DNA of 64,000 bases from Rhizobiales bacterium 2SD (GCA_005502805.1 SCMY01000014.1:1-64000), one strand, 5' to 3'; positions 8,008 through 16,875 are shown, counted from the stretch's first letter. Numbers and translations are program-made. The notes: a model not told the origin generated them from the sequence alone.

Positions 8008-8898
8008 ATGCCGCCCATGCCCGTCAGACCGCCCCGCCCGCCCTTGCCGCCGCTCAATGCGCTGCGCGCCTTCGAGGCCGCAGCGCGACTCGGCAGCTTC
8101 TCGCGGGCGGCCGAGGAGATCGGCGTGACGCAGGGCGCCATCGCCCAGCAAGTACGGCATCTCGAAGCCTTTCTCGGGCTGACCTTGTTCCGGCGGCTGC
8201 CGCAGGGCGTCGCGCTGACGGAAGCCGCGCAGGAGGCCCGGCCACGGCTCAGCTCCGCCTTCGACGCGCTCGCTTTGACCGTGCAGGAGCTCAAGGCGAG
8301 CCATGCCGGCCGGGCGCTCACCATCGCCGCCCTCCCCTGCATCGCCCAGCTCTGGCTATCGCCGCGCCTGCCGGCGCTGCAGCAGGCCTTTCCGGGGCTG
8401 CCGATCTCAATCACTGCGATGGAAGAGCCGCCCACTGGCCGGCACGACAGTTTCGACCTGGCGCTGTTCTATCTGGCCAAGCCTCCAGCTGACGCCCTCA
8501 CCCTTGATGAGGACATCCTGTTCCCGGTCTGCGTGCCGGCGCTCGCCCGGAACCTGCGGAGGCCTGCCGATCTCACCGGCCAGGTCCTGCTGCACGACGC
8601 CGTCTGGCGCAGCGACTGGGCGCGCTGGCTGCGCCATGTCGGAGCAAGCGGGCTCGATGCGGGCCGCGGCCCGTCCTATTCGCTCTATGCGCTGGCGCTC
8701 GATGCGGCGCTCGGCGGCGCCGGTATCCTCCTCGGTCGGCGGAGCCTGGTTATGCCCTATCTCGCGGACGGGCGGCTGGAGCAGCCGTTCACAGAAGAGC
8801 TTCGGAGCGGCGACCGTCTGACCATGCTGAACTCGCCAGCCGGCAGGCCGCATCCGCGGCGCGCCGAGATCGTCGACTGGCTGGAAGCCAGCGCCTGA
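8008..8898 (+). CDS. LysR family transcriptional regulator (GcvA-like)
   Basis: A 296-residue LysR-type regulator. The N-terminal winged helix-turn-helix is clear: PPLNALRAFEAAARLGSFSRAAEEIGVTQ style sequence at about 12-45, followed by a substrate-binding domain (about 100-294) with the GcvA-type GAGILLGRRSLV segment. It is divergent from the SHMT-like gene and probably controls it from the 105-bp shared promoter. The linker has an AIPQ-like hydrophobic stretch. The effector is unknown; an amino acid would fit the neighbour. Confidence 0.85.
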   Translation: MPPMPVRPPRPPLPPLNALRAFEAAARLGSFSRAAEEIGVTQGAIAQQVRHLEAFLGLTLFRRLPQGVALTEAAQEARPRLSSAFDALALTVQELKASHAGRALTIAALPCIAQLWLSPRLPALQQAFPGLPISITAMEEPPTGRHDSFDLALFYLAKPPADALTLDEDILFPVCVPALARNLRRPADLTGQVLLHDAVWRSDWARWLRHVGASGLDAGRGPSYSLYALALDAALGGAGILLGRRSLVMPYLADGRLEQPFTEELRSGDRLTMLNSPAGRPHPRRAEIVDWLEASA

Positions 8899-8962
8899 AT
8901 GGGACGGGCAATTTCTGCGGGCCGCCGCGATCTTGAAATCAAGCGACGAAGGAGAAAACCAA

Positions 8963-9298
8963 ATGGGCCACTGGGTTTTGTTCCTCGTCGGTCTGGTGCT
9001 GTTCCTGGCGTTCTCCGCCGTACTCACCACCTTCTTCCTCGGCTCTTTCACTGCCGGCGTGAAACGCTACCTGGTGGGACGCATCATCGGTGGCGCCATA
9101 GAAGGAACAAGGGCGGACCGTGAGGTCACTCATCGCACGCTCGGCGCGTTCGGCCTGCAGACACGGAACGGCGGTCCGGCGGATACGGAGCTGGAGCGGC
9201 TGCGTCCCAAGCGCTGGCAGGAAATCCTGGCGTGGGTCTGCTATCTCGGCATCGCGCTGGGCTTCGGCCTCATGGTCTACGCCATGATGATCCGGTGA
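8963..9298 (+). CDS. Small membrane protein of unknown function
   Basis: A 111-residue protein with two membrane helices, near residues 3-27 (WVLFLVGLVLFLAFSAVLTTFF) and 88-110 (ILAWVCYLGIALGFGLMVYA), and a charged loop of about 60 residues between them. A good ribosome site (GGAG at 8951) sets the ATG at 8963. No family is recognised. It converges on the ribosomal protein operon terminator. Confidence 0.6.
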   Translation: MGHWVLFLVGLVLFLAFSAVLTTFFLGSFTAGVKRYLVGRIIGGAIEGTRADREVTHRTLGAFGLQTRNGGPADTELERLRPKRWQEILAWVCYLGIALGFGLMVYAMMIR

Positions 9299-9336
9299 CG
9301 ACATCGCTTCGTCCCGGCGCCAAGCGGCAGCTGGTC

Positions 9337-9370
9337 AAAAAGAAAAAGGGCCGGCATTTCTGCCGGCCCC
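9337..9370 (-). terminator. Intrinsic terminator of the rplM-rpsI operon
   Basis: Read on the minus strand: GGGCCGGCA, a GAAA loop, TGCCGGCCC, then TTTTTCTTTTT. A 9-bp GC-rich stem with a strong T tract, 28 bp past the rpsI stop codon. Confidence 0.9.
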
Positions 9371-9396
9371 TGAAAACAATCGGCTTTTGATACCGA

Positions 9397-9876
9397 TCAG
9401 CGCTTCGAGAACTGGAAGCTGCGGCGGGCCTTGGCCTTGCCGAACTTCTTGCGCTCGACCACGCGCGAGTCGCGGGTCAGGAAGCCTTCCTTCTTGAGCG
9501 GGCCGCGAAGCTCCGGCTCGTAGTGGGTCAGCGCCTTGGAGATGCCGTGACGGACCGCGCCGGCCTGACCGGAGAGGCCGCCGCCCTTGACCGAGACGAC
9601 GACGTCGTACTGGGTCATGCGGTCGACCAGCATCAGCGGCTGCTGCAGGATCAGGCGCAGCACCGGACGGGCGAAGTAGACTTCCTGGTCACGGGTGTTG
9701 ACCGTGATCTTGCCGGAGCCCGGCTTGATCCAGACACGGGCGATGGCGTTCTTGCGCTTGCCGGTGGCATAGGCGCGGCCCTGCGCATCGACCTTCTTGA
9801 CGTGGACGGGAGCCTCGGGCTGGGCGCCCTTGGCGACCTGACCGAGCTGCTCGAGAGACTGGAGAACCTCGGCCAT
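9397..9876 (-). CDS. rpsI: 30S ribosomal protein S9
   Basis: 159 residues, including the N-terminal extension of about 30 residues usual in Alphaproteobacteria. The S9 core starts near YATGKRKNAIARVWIKPG and ends in the basic tail KKFGKAKARRSFQFSKR, which reaches the decoding site and contacts P-site tRNA. Second gene of the conserved rplM-rpsI operon, two bases after the rplM stop, and followed by a strong terminator. Confidence 0.98.
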   Translation of the reverse strand: MAEVLQSLEQLGQVAKGAQPEAPVHVKKVDAQGRAYATGKRKNAIARVWIKPGSGKITVNTRDQEVYFARPVLRLILQQPLMLVDRMTQYDVVVSVKGGGLSGQAGAVRHGISKALTHYEPELRGPLKKEGFLTRDSRVVERKKFGKAKARRSFQFSKR

Positions 9877-9878
9877 CG

Positions 9879-10340
9879 TCAGACCCTCGCGTTCTTGCGG
9901 TTGAGCGCCGAGACGTCGAGCGCCTCAGGCGACTGGGCGGCGTGCGGATGCTCCGAGCCCTTGTAGACGCGCAGATTGCCGAGGATCTGGCGGAAGAGCG
10001 GGCCGCGCGGCAGCATGCGCTCGACAGCCTTCTCGACAACGCGCTCGGGGAAGCGGCCATCCAGCAGGAACTTGGCGGAACGCTCCTTGATGCCACCCGG
10101 GAAGCCGGTGTGGTGGTAGTAGACCTTCTGGTCGCGCTTGCGACCGGTCAGCACCACCTTCTCGGCGTTGATGACGATGATGTTGTCGCCGCAGTCGACA
10201 TGCGGGGTGTAGGCGGCCTTGTGCTTGCCGCGCAGACGCATCGCCACCAGGGAGGCGAGACGGCCGACGACGAGCCCGGAGGCGTCGATCACAACCCACT
10301 TCTTCTCGACATCGGCGGGCTTGAGCGAGATGGTCTTCAT
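9879..10340 (-). CDS. rplM: 50S ribosomal protein L13
   Basis: 153 residues, full length for L13. It starts MKTISLKPADVEKKWVVIDA and contains the family segments GDNIIVINAEKVVLTG and MLPRGPLFRQILGNLRVYKG. L13 binds 23S rRNA early in 50S assembly. The start at 10340 is preferred over open sequence upstream because AAGGG is well placed and L13 similarity begins at this Met. Confidence 0.98.
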   Translation of the reverse strand: MKTISLKPADVEKKWVVIDASGLVVGRLASLVAMRLRGKHKAAYTPHVDCGDNIIVINAEKVVLTGRKRDQKVYYHHTGFPGGIKERSAKFLLDGRFPERVVEKAVERMLPRGPLFRQILGNLRVYKGSEHPHAAQSPEALDVSALNRKNARV

Positions 10341-10578
10341 CGCGGCACCCTTCGGCTGCTTGAAAAAAGGACAAGCCGCCGGCAGGCCGGCGGCGGTGTG
10401 GGCGCTGGATAGGCGGCTACCCAAGCGATGTCAAGCGAAGATAATGCGCCGCCTCGACGAAAAACGCATTGTTTTCAGCGCAATGCAAGAAACGGTATCT
10501 GGATACCGTAAAAGAGCGAAAGGTTGCGCGCGCCCCCTCGGCGCGCCAGCATGGTTCCCCGCAACTCGGAGGAACGCC

Positions 10579-11364
10579 ATGCCTGCTCCCGCAACCTGTC
10601 ATCTCGCCGGCGCCGTGCTGCTCGTGCTTCCGCTCGCTTTCGCGCAACCGGCCGCCGCCGAGGTCCATGTGCTCAGCTCCGGCGGCTTCACCGCCGCCTA
10701 TAAGGATCTCGTCGCCGGCTGCGAAGTGAAGCTCGGCGAGAAGGTCGTCAGCGCCTATGGCGCATCGATGGGCGCCGCCCCCGACGCGATCCCGAACCGG
10801 CTGGCGCGGGGCGAGCCGGCCGATGTGGTGATCCTGGCGGCCGACGCCTTCGACAAGCTGGTCAAGGACGGCAAGGGCGCAGCCGGAACCCGCGTCGATC
10901 TCGCGCGCTCGGCGATCGGGCTCTCGGTCAAGGCTGGAGCGCCCAAGCCGGACATCTCGACGGTCGAGGCGCTGAAGAAGACGCTGATGGAGGCCAAGTC
11001 GATCGCCTACTCGGCGAGCGCCAGCGGCACCTATCTTTCCGAGGAGCTCTTTCCGAAGCTCGACCCCAGCGGCCAGGTCATGGCCAAGGCGAAGAAGATC
11101 TTCTCCGAACGGGTCGGCACGATCGTCGCCCGCGGCGAGGCCGAGCTCGGCTTCCAACAGGTCAGCGAATTGCTGCCGATCGAAGGCCTCGATTTCGTCG
11201 GGACACTGCCGGAAGAAGTCCAGCGCGTGACGGTCTTCTCGGCCGGCCTCGCCGCCGGGGCCAAGCAGCCGGAGGCGGCGAAGAAGCTGATCGCCTGCCT
11301 GGGCTCTGCGGAAGCGGCCCCAGCGATCAAAAAGACCGGGTTGGAGCCGATCCCGGCGAAATAA
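10579..11364 (+). CDS. ModA-like periplasmic substrate-binding protein
   Basis: A 261-residue exported protein: signal peptide about 1-28 (ending QPAAA|EV), then a type II periplasmic-binding fold of the molybdate-binding (ModA) group, with VLSSGGFTAAYKDL at the N-lobe and SIAYSASASGTYLSEEL in the second lobe. Classical ModA has an ABC permease and ATPase beside it; none is present here, so this is an orphan binding protein and its ligand may not be molybdate. AGGAGG-like sequence (CGGAGGAA) precedes the start. The upstream 170 bp contain no other gene. Confidence 0.75.
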   Translation: MPAPATCHLAGAVLLVLPLAFAQPAAAEVHVLSSGGFTAAYKDLVAGCEVKLGEKVVSAYGASMGAAPDAIPNRLARGEPADVVILAADAFDKLVKDGKGAAGTRVDLARSAIGLSVKAGAPKPDISTVEALKKTLMEAKSIAYSASASGTYLSEELFPKLDPSGQVMAKAKKIFSERVGTIVARGEAELGFQQVSELLPIEGLDFVGTLPEEVQRVTVFSAGLAAGAKQPEAAKKLIACLGSAEAAPAIKKTGLEPIPAK

Positions 11365-11369
11365 CCTGG

Positions 11370-11798
11370 CTATCGCTCGGCCGGGATCGAATAGGTCCCG
11401 GTCGCGTGGCAGACCATCTCGGCTTCGCCCTGCGAATAGAGGCAGACCTCGCCGACGGCGAGGCGCTTGCCGAGCTTGAGCAGCTTAGCTTCGCCGATCA
11501 GCGCGGACTGCCCGGGCTTGCGCAGGAAATTGTAGTTGAGGCTCGTCGTCACCGCGAGCGCGACTGGGCCGATCTGGGCGAGGATCGCGACATAGAGCGC
11601 GAGATCGGCGAGCGCCATCATGGTCGGGCCGGAGATGGTGCCGCCCGGCCGCAGATGCTTCTCATGGTAATCGCAGCGCATGCGCGCGGTGAGCGGCCCG
11701 ACCTCCTCGACGAAATAAGTGCGGCCGCCATAGTGGAGCTGCGGGAAGACCTGATCGAGATAGGCTTCGATCTCGGCGGCGCTCATGCGGGTCGTCAT
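11370..11798 (-). CDS. PaaI-type hotdog thioesterase
   Basis: A 142-residue single hotdog-fold protein. The segment HLRPGGTISGPTMMALADLALYVAIL corresponds to the central helix of PaaI/YbgC-like thioesterases, where G-G-x-x-x-G-x-x-M-x-x-L-A-D is diagnostic, and SLNYNFLRKPG follows as the next strand. Such enzymes hydrolyse acyl-CoA thioesters. It is divergent from an enoyl-CoA hydratase-like gene, which fits acyl-CoA metabolism. The frame is open well upstream; the ATG at 11798 begins family similarity. Confidence 0.8.
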   Translation of the reverse strand: MTTRMSAAEIEAYLDQVFPQLHYGGRTYFVEEVGPLTARMRCDYHEKHLRPGGTISGPTMMALADLALYVAILAQIGPVALAVTTSLNYNFLRKPGQSALIGEAKLLKLGKRLAVGEVCLYSQGEAEMVCHATGTYSIPAER

Positions 11799-11892
11799 CG
11801 TGCGGAAAACCGAGGGCTGATCGGACGTTAGTCCCCTTGCAGCACGCGCCCGGCCTTCCGACAATAGGATAAACAGCGAAAGGCTTTTCGCC

Positions 11893-12699
11893 ATGAACGC
11901 CCATGCCAGAGCGCAGATCCTGCTGCGCGAGGATGCCGACGGCATCGCGACGCTGACCCTGGACCGGCCGGAGGCGCGCAATCCGCTGAGCGAGGCGATG
12001 CTCGCCGCCCTGTCGGAGACGCTCGCCGCGATCGCAACCGATCGCAGCGTCCGCGCCGTGGTGCTGGCCGCCGCCGGCCCGGTGTTCTCAGCGGGCCACG
12101 ACCTCAAGGAGATGAGCGCGCGCCGGGCCGACCCTGACCGCGGCCGTGCCTATTTCGCCGATATCCTCGGGCGCTGCTCGGCAACGATGCAGCAGATCAC
12201 CGCCCTGCCCCAGCCGGTGATCGCCGCGATCGAAGGCACGGCGACCGCCGCCGGCTGCCAGCTCGTCGCGACCTGCGACCTCGCCGTCGCAGGTGAAGGC
12301 GCGCGCTTCTGCACGCCGGGCGTCCATATCGGCCTGTTCTGCTCGACGCCGATGGTCGCGCTCTCGCGCAACCTCTCAGCCAAGCATGCGATGGAGATGC
12401 TGCTGCTCGGCGAGATGGTGCCGGCGCAGGAAGCCGCCCGCATGGGCCTGGTCAACCGCGTCGTGCCAGCAGGCGAAGCGCTCAGCGAAGCGAAGCGGCT
12501 CGCCGCGATCATCGCCTCGAAATCGGCGGCGACGGTCAAGGTCGGCAAGCGCACCTTCTACGAGCAGCGAGAGATGGGGCTTAAGGCGGCCTATGACCAC
12601 GCCTCGGCGGTGATGGTCGAGAACATGCTGGCGCGGGACGCGGAAGAAGGCATCGGCGCCTTCATGGAGAAGCGCCAGCCGGACTGGCGTCATAGCTGA
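11893..12699 (+). CDS. Crotonase (enoyl-CoA hydratase/isomerase) family protein, ECHDC3-like
   Basis: A 268-residue crotonase-fold protein. The first oxyanion-hole segment (SAGHDLKEM, about residues 63-71) and the second (GTATAAGCQLVATCDLAVA) are in place. At the position where hydratases carry the catalytic glutamate (usually PE-x-x-x-G) this protein reads TPGVHIGLF, so the acid/base residue is glycine. This pattern is seen in ECHDC3-like members, whose reaction is not settled. It therefore should not be called a functional enoyl-CoA hydratase on sequence alone. Divergent from the hotdog thioesterase. Confidence 0.85.
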   Translation: MNAHARAQILLREDADGIATLTLDRPEARNPLSEAMLAALSETLAAIATDRSVRAVVLAAAGPVFSAGHDLKEMSARRADPDRGRAYFADILGRCSATMQQITALPQPVIAAIEGTATAAGCQLVATCDLAVAGEGARFCTPGVHIGLFCSTPMVALSRNLSAKHAMEMLLLGEMVPAQEAARMGLVNRVVPAGEALSEAKRLAAIIASKSAATVKVGKRTFYEQREMGLKAAYDHASAVMVENMLARDAEEGIGAFMEKRQPDWRHS

Positions 12700-12764
12700 A
12701 CAAGCGGACTCGCCTCTGGGCGAGCCCGCTGGATGGACGCCTTGCTACGCCTCATGCCGCCCGA

Positions 12765-13205
12765 TCAGATGCCGAAGAGAGGGATCGGCTCGTGCCTGGC
12801 CGGTGCCGGCTCTGCTTCAGGGCGCGCCGCCCGCTGGGCCTGTTCGTCCGCCGGCAATTGCAGCACGGTCGCGGTCTGGCCTTCCGAGAGGTTGGTCAGC
12901 AATTCGATCCGCCCATTCGGCAGTTCGATCGCGTCATGATGGGCATAGGGCTTGTCGAGATCGACCTGGCGGAAGCGCGCCAGCGTCGCCCCGAGCCGGC
13001 GATGCGGCAGGAAGCCGATCGCCCTGTCGCATTCGATCTCGGCCGAGAATGCCAGCTCGGTGCCTGGCAGCACGCAGACCGCGATGTTCGGTAGACCAGC
13101 GGCGCAGAAGCCCCTGGTGCTCGATCCGGCGAAGCTGCTGGTCTTGAGGACGTCGCCGACTTTGGCAGGAGTCGACACAACATGATGCAGACTGTAGTCG
13201 CACAT
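12765..13205 (-). CDS. Conserved protein of unknown function
   Basis: A 146-residue soluble protein starting MCDYSLHHVVSTPAKVGD. It contains two conserved-looking blocks, FCAAGLPNIAVCVLPGTELAF and RLGATLARFRQVDLDKPYAHHDAIELPNG. Similar proteins starting MCDYSLH occur in related bacteria, but no function is known to me. The C-terminal 30 residues are Ala/Pro/Glu-rich. Its 155-bp upstream region is shared with the divergent CoA-binding protein gene. Confidence 0.7.
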   Translation of the reverse strand: MCDYSLHHVVSTPAKVGDVLKTSSFAGSSTRGFCAAGLPNIAVCVLPGTELAFSAEIECDRAIGFLPHRRLGATLARFRQVDLDKPYAHHDAIELPNGRIELLTNLSEGQTATVLQLPADEQAQRAARPEAEPAPARHEPIPLFGI

Positions 13206-13360
13206 GGCAGGCCCTCCTCACTGACGAAGAGCGGGATTTGCCCTTCCTCTTCCAAGATGGGGAATGCGCTTGCCGACGCCATGTTCCGGGCATCGGAACG
13301 CTTTCGGCGTCGATTCAGGAACACAAGGCAACAGGTTCAATTCGCTGGGATTTTGGCTCC

Positions 13361-13891
13361 GTGAATCACGATGCTTACGACGATGCGCTCATTCGCCGCA
13401 TCCTGCGCGAGGTGAAGACCGTGGCGCTGGTCGGCGCCTCCGCCAACGAGGCGCGCCCAAGCTGGATCGTCACCAAATACCTGCTCGACCGCGGCTATGA
13501 CGTGATCCCGGTCAATCCCGGGCTCGCCGGGCAGACGCTGCTGGGCAAGACCGTCTACGGCTCTCTGAAGGACATCCCCCAGCCGGTCGACATGGTCGAG
13601 ATCTTCCGCAACTCGGAGGCGGCCGGGCCGATCACCGACGAGGCACTCGCCCTGAACCCGCTGCCCAAGGTGATCTGGATGCAGCTTTCGGTGCGCAATG
13701 ACGAGGCGGCGGCTAAGGCCGAGGCCAAGGGCCTCACCGTGATCATGAACCGCTGCCCGAAGATCGAATATGGCCGGCTCTCCGGCGAGATCGGCTGGCA
13801 GGGCATCAATTCGCGCATCCTCTCGGCGAAGAAGCCGGTGCTGGCCGGCAAGGGCTTCCAGAAGCTGACGATCAATAGGCCGGGCACGTAA
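13361..13891 (+). CDS. CoA-binding protein (YccU-like Rossmann domain)
   Basis: A 176-residue CoA-binding domain protein: a Rossmann fold with VALVGASANEARPSWIVTKYL near the N-terminus, then GYDVIPVNPG and VDMVEIFRNSEAAG. The fold is that of the CoA-binding domain of succinyl-CoA synthetases, standing alone as in YccU. The role of stand-alone members is not defined. A GTG start at 13361 is used since similarity begins at NHDAYDDALI and no ATG fits; longer reading would add unrelated sequence. Confidence 0.82.
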   Translation: MNHDAYDDALIRRILREVKTVALVGASANEARPSWIVTKYLLDRGYDVIPVNPGLAGQTLLGKTVYGSLKDIPQPVDMVEIFRNSEAAGPITDEALALNPLPKVIWMQLSVRNDEAAAKAEAKGLTVIMNRCPKIEYGRLSGEIGWQGINSRILSAKKPVLAGKGFQKLTINRPGT

Positions 13892-13953
13892 CCCCTTCCC
13901 CGCTGGCGGGCGATCGCTAATCTCGCCGCTCCCGCTCACGCCGGAGAAGGCCG

Positions 13954-14928
13954 ATGCCCCCTCTCGATCGCCGCACCGTCCTGCTCGCCGGCCTCGCCAG
14001 CGCACTCGGTGCGGGCAGCGCCCGCGCCGCCTTTCCCGAGCGGCCGATCCAGCTCGTCGTGCCCTTCGCACCGGCGGGCGGCACCGACATTGCCGCCCGC
14101 AGGCTCGGCGAGACGCTGGCGCGCCAGCTTGGCCAGTCGGTGATCATCGACAACCGGCCGGGCGCCAACGGCATCGTCGCCGGGCAGGCCGTGGTGAAGG
14201 CACCGGCCGACGGCCACACGCTGCTGGTCGCGACCGCGGCGAGCTTCGCCGCCGCCCCGGCACTGGGCCAAAAGCTGCCTTATGACGTCGAGCACGATTT
14301 CGCCCCGGTCGGCATGCTCGGCCTGTTCCCGCTGGTGCTGAACGCCTCGCCGACCCTGCCGGTCGCGTCGCTCGCCGAGTTTCTCGCCTATGCCAGGCAG
14401 CGGCCGGGCCAGCTCAACTTCGCCTCAGCCGGGATCGGCGGCACCAACCACCTCGTCTTCGAGATGATCATGCAGGCCGCCGGCCTGAAGCTGGCGCATG
14501 TGCCCTATCGCGGCGCAGGGCTCGCGGCGGCCGACCTGATGTCGGGACAGGTCCATGTCATGATCGACAGCCTCGCGGCCAGCCTCGGCAACATCCAGGG
14601 CGGCAAGCTGAAGGCACTCGCCGTCACCACCGATGCGCGCCAGCCGCAGCTCCCCGATCTGCCGACGCTGAAGGAGCAAAGCGTCGACGTGATCTATCCC
14701 GGCTGGGCCTCGATCGTCGCACCGGCCGGCATCGCGCCCGACACGCTGCGCATCCTGAGCACCGCGATCAACGCGGCGATGGCCGACGCCGAGCTCGTCG
14801 CCCGCTATCGCGAGCTGGTGATCGAGCCCGTCGCCTGGAGCCCGCAGGAGACCGGCGCCTTCATGGCCCGCGACCGCGCCATCCTGACCGAGCTGGTGGC
14901 GAAGACCGGGATCAAGCTGACCGAATAG
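13954..14928 (+). CDS. Bug family tripartite tricarboxylate transporter substrate-binding protein
   Basis: A 324-residue exported binding protein. Signal sequence of about 25 residues, with the RRTV motif at its start, precedes FPERPIQLVVPFAPAGGTDIAARR, the hallmark start of Bug/TctC receptors. INNRPGAN-like (IDNRPGANGIVAG) and GIGGTNHLVFEMI motifs follow. Such receptors are commonly amplified without TctAB partners. The next gene, 9 bp on, encodes an aromatic-type flavin monooxygenase, so an aromatic acid is a plausible ligand (inference). Confidence 0.88.
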   Translation: MPPLDRRTVLLAGLASALGAGSARAAFPERPIQLVVPFAPAGGTDIAARRLGETLARQLGQSVIIDNRPGANGIVAGQAVVKAPADGHTLLVATAASFAAAPALGQKLPYDVEHDFAPVGMLGLFPLVLNASPTLPVASLAEFLAYARQRPGQLNFASAGIGGTNHLVFEMIMQAAGLKLAHVPYRGAGLAAADLMSGQVHVMIDSLAASLGNIQGGKLKALAVTTDARQPQLPDLPTLKEQSVDVIYPGWASIVAPAGIAPDTLRILSTAINAAMADAELVARYRELVIEPVAWSPQETGAFMARDRAILTELVAKTGIKLTE

Positions 14929-14937
14929 GAGCAAGGC

Positions 14938-16161
14938 ATGCGCCGGGAGAGCACGACCTGCTGCATCGCCGGCGGCGGCCCCGCCGGGATGATGCTCGGC
15001 TTCCTTTTGGCGCGCGCCGGCATCGAGGTGATCGTGCTGGAGAAGCACGCCGATTTCCTGCGCGACTTCCGCGGCGACACCATCCATCCCTCGACCATGC
15101 AGGTGATGCACGAGCTCGGCCTGCTCGACGAGTTCCTGAGGCTGCCGCATGTCCGGGAGGACGATCTCGTCGCCCGCTTCGGCAACGAAGACATCACCGT
15201 CGCCGATTTCAGCCACCTGCCGGTCAAGGCGCCCTTCATCGCCTTCATGCCGCAATGGGATTTTCTCGACTTCCTCGCCGATCACGGCCGGGCCTATCCG
15301 AATTTCCGGCTGCTGATGCGGAGCAAGGCGGCCGGGCTCATCGAGGAGAACGGGCGCGTCGTCGGGCTGACCGCGGAGGGGCCCGATGGTCCCCTGGAAA
15401 TCCGCGCCGACCTCGTCGTCGCGGCGGATGGGCGGCGTTCCGATATCCGCGCTGCAGCAGGCTTCACAGTCACGGAACTGGGCGCGCCCATGGACGTGCT
15501 CTGGTTTCGCTTTAGCCGCCGGCCGGATGAGCCCGCACAGGCCTTCGGGCAGGTAGCGGCCGGGCGCTTCTTCATCCGGCTCAACCGCGGCGACTACTGG
15601 CAGTGCGCCTTCATCATCCCGAAGGGCTCGCTCGACAAATTTCAGGCAGCCGGGCTCGATGCCTTCAAGGCCGGCCTCCTTGCACTCGCGCCCGAGCTCG
15701 CCGACCCTACCGGTGAGCTCGCCTCATGGGACGACATCAAGCTGCTCTCGGTCGCGGTCGACCGGCTGGAGCGCTGGTGGCGGCCGGGGCTGCTCTGCAT
15801 CGGCGATGCCGCCCACGCCATGTCGCCGATCGGCGGCGTTGGCATCAACCTGGCGATCCAGGACGCGGTCGCGACGGCCAATCTGCTGGCGCGTCCGCTG
15901 CGCGAGAGAACGCTGACGGATGCCGACCTCGCCGCCGTGCAGAAGCGGCGGGAATGGCCGGCCAAGCTTACGCAGACAGCCCAAATCGCGATCCAGAACC
16001 GGGTGATAACGCCGCTGCTCGCGGCGGACAAATCGGTCACGCCGCCCTGGCCACTCAAGCTGCTGCAACGCTTCCCGCTGCTGCGTCGCCTTCCGGCGCG
16101 CATGGTCGGCATGGGCGTGAGGCCGGAGCATGTCGGACCAGAACTCGGCCCTATCAGATAG
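14938..16161 (+). CDS. FAD-dependent monooxygenase (PheA/TfdB, UbiH type)
   Basis: A 407-residue group A flavoprotein monooxygenase. The FAD-binding GxGxxG is at about 10-15 (AGGGPAGMM), the DG motif lies in AADGRRSDIR (about 164-173) and the GD motif in CIGDAAHAMSPIGGVGINLAIQD (about 286-308). Enzymes of this group hydroxylate aromatic or related substrates with NAD(P)H and O2. GGAGCAAGGC precedes the ATG, and the gene follows the Bug receptor with 9 bp between them, so they are likely co-transcribed. The substrate is unknown. Confidence 0.85.
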   Translation: MRRESTTCCIAGGGPAGMMLGFLLARAGIEVIVLEKHADFLRDFRGDTIHPSTMQVMHELGLLDEFLRLPHVREDDLVARFGNEDITVADFSHLPVKAPFIAFMPQWDFLDFLADHGRAYPNFRLLMRSKAAGLIEENGRVVGLTAEGPDGPLEIRADLVVAADGRRSDIRAAAGFTVTELGAPMDVLWFRFSRRPDEPAQAFGQVAAGRFFIRLNRGDYWQCAFIIPKGSLDKFQAAGLDAFKAGLLALAPELADPTGELASWDDIKLLSVAVDRLERWWRPGLLCIGDAAHAMSPIGGVGINLAIQDAVATANLLARPLRERTLTDADLAAVQKRREWPAKLTQTAQIAIQNRVITPLLAADKSVTPPWPLKLLQRFPLLRRLPARMVGMGVRPEHVGPELGPIR

Positions 16162-16203
16162 CATGTCGAGATCGCGCGCCTCTCTGGCCGCGATCGTTTG
16201 GCT

Positions 16204-16758
16204 TCATTTGGATTGCAGCTTGACCATCAGCAACAACGGCACCTGGAATGTCGCGAAGTTGGCATCGGACAGTTTTCGGCTGCTAGCAGAGCTGCTGATT
16301 GTGTAGGCGCTCGCCGAGGTCCAGACGAAGCCCGATCTCCAGAACAGCGGCATCCCAATCTCCGCGCCTGGCTGAATGACGATGGTTCTCGAAACCTCGG
16401 ACAAGCGGAATACCTTGTCGTCACGATTCTTGACGGGCGAGATGTCTACCCGCGCGATTTTCCCCGGGAATTGTGAGGTCAAGATTGTTGCGATGCGCTG
16501 CTCGTTCTGGCGCAGCGCCTCGGGGGTATATCCTCCCGCGGATTGCTTGCGCAGGCTCACCACAGAGCCCTGGCCGCAACTATCTTGCTGACATTGATAG
16601 AAGATCGTCCCGCTACCTGCGACTTGTCTGGCCCAGCCCGCGACGCTGAAGCCGCCGCCGTCGGGATCCATCGCGATCTTGAGATCCCGCGTCGACGCGG
16701 GCGCCGAACAGACCAGGAGGAGGCAGGCTGCCCATGCCAGCGTGGCGAAACGAAACAT
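16204..16758 (-). CDS. Secreted protein of unknown function
   Basis: A 184-residue protein with a typical signal peptide (MFRFATLAWAACLLLVCSAPAS, about 1-22). The mature part has one CxxxxC pair (YQCQQDSCGQGS) likely to form a disulphide, and ends in beta-rich sequence. The layout of a small secreted protein with FYQCQQDSCGQGSVVSLR loosely recalls invasion-associated locus B proteins, but this is not strong enough to name it. Isolated gene, convergent with the monooxygenase. Confidence 0.65.
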   Translation of the reverse strand: MFRFATLAWAACLLLVCSAPASTRDLKIAMDPDGGGFSVAGWARQVAGSGTIFYQCQQDSCGQGSVVSLRKQSAGGYTPEALRQNEQRIATILTSQFPGKIARVDISPVKNRDDKVFRLSEVSRTIVIQPGAEIGMPLFWRSGFVWTSASAYTISSSASSRKLSDANFATFQVPLLLMVKLQSK

Positions 16759-16859
16759 CTTATCTCACAACCTCGGCCTAAACCCTTGCGGGCAGGCCGC
16801 CATGCTGCACGGCCAGCGAGTACCTCGCAATGGCCGCCAAGATTGACGCTACGCAGACC

Positions 16860-16875
16860 GTTCGTTAAATCGAAC
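16860..16875. promoter_or_regulatory. Palindrome GTTCG-N6-CGAAC upstream of metY
   Basis: An inverted repeat with 5-bp arms and centre TTAAAT, 39 bp before the metY start. It could be an operator. I found no SAM-II riboswitch-like pattern in this leader. Confidence 0.3.
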
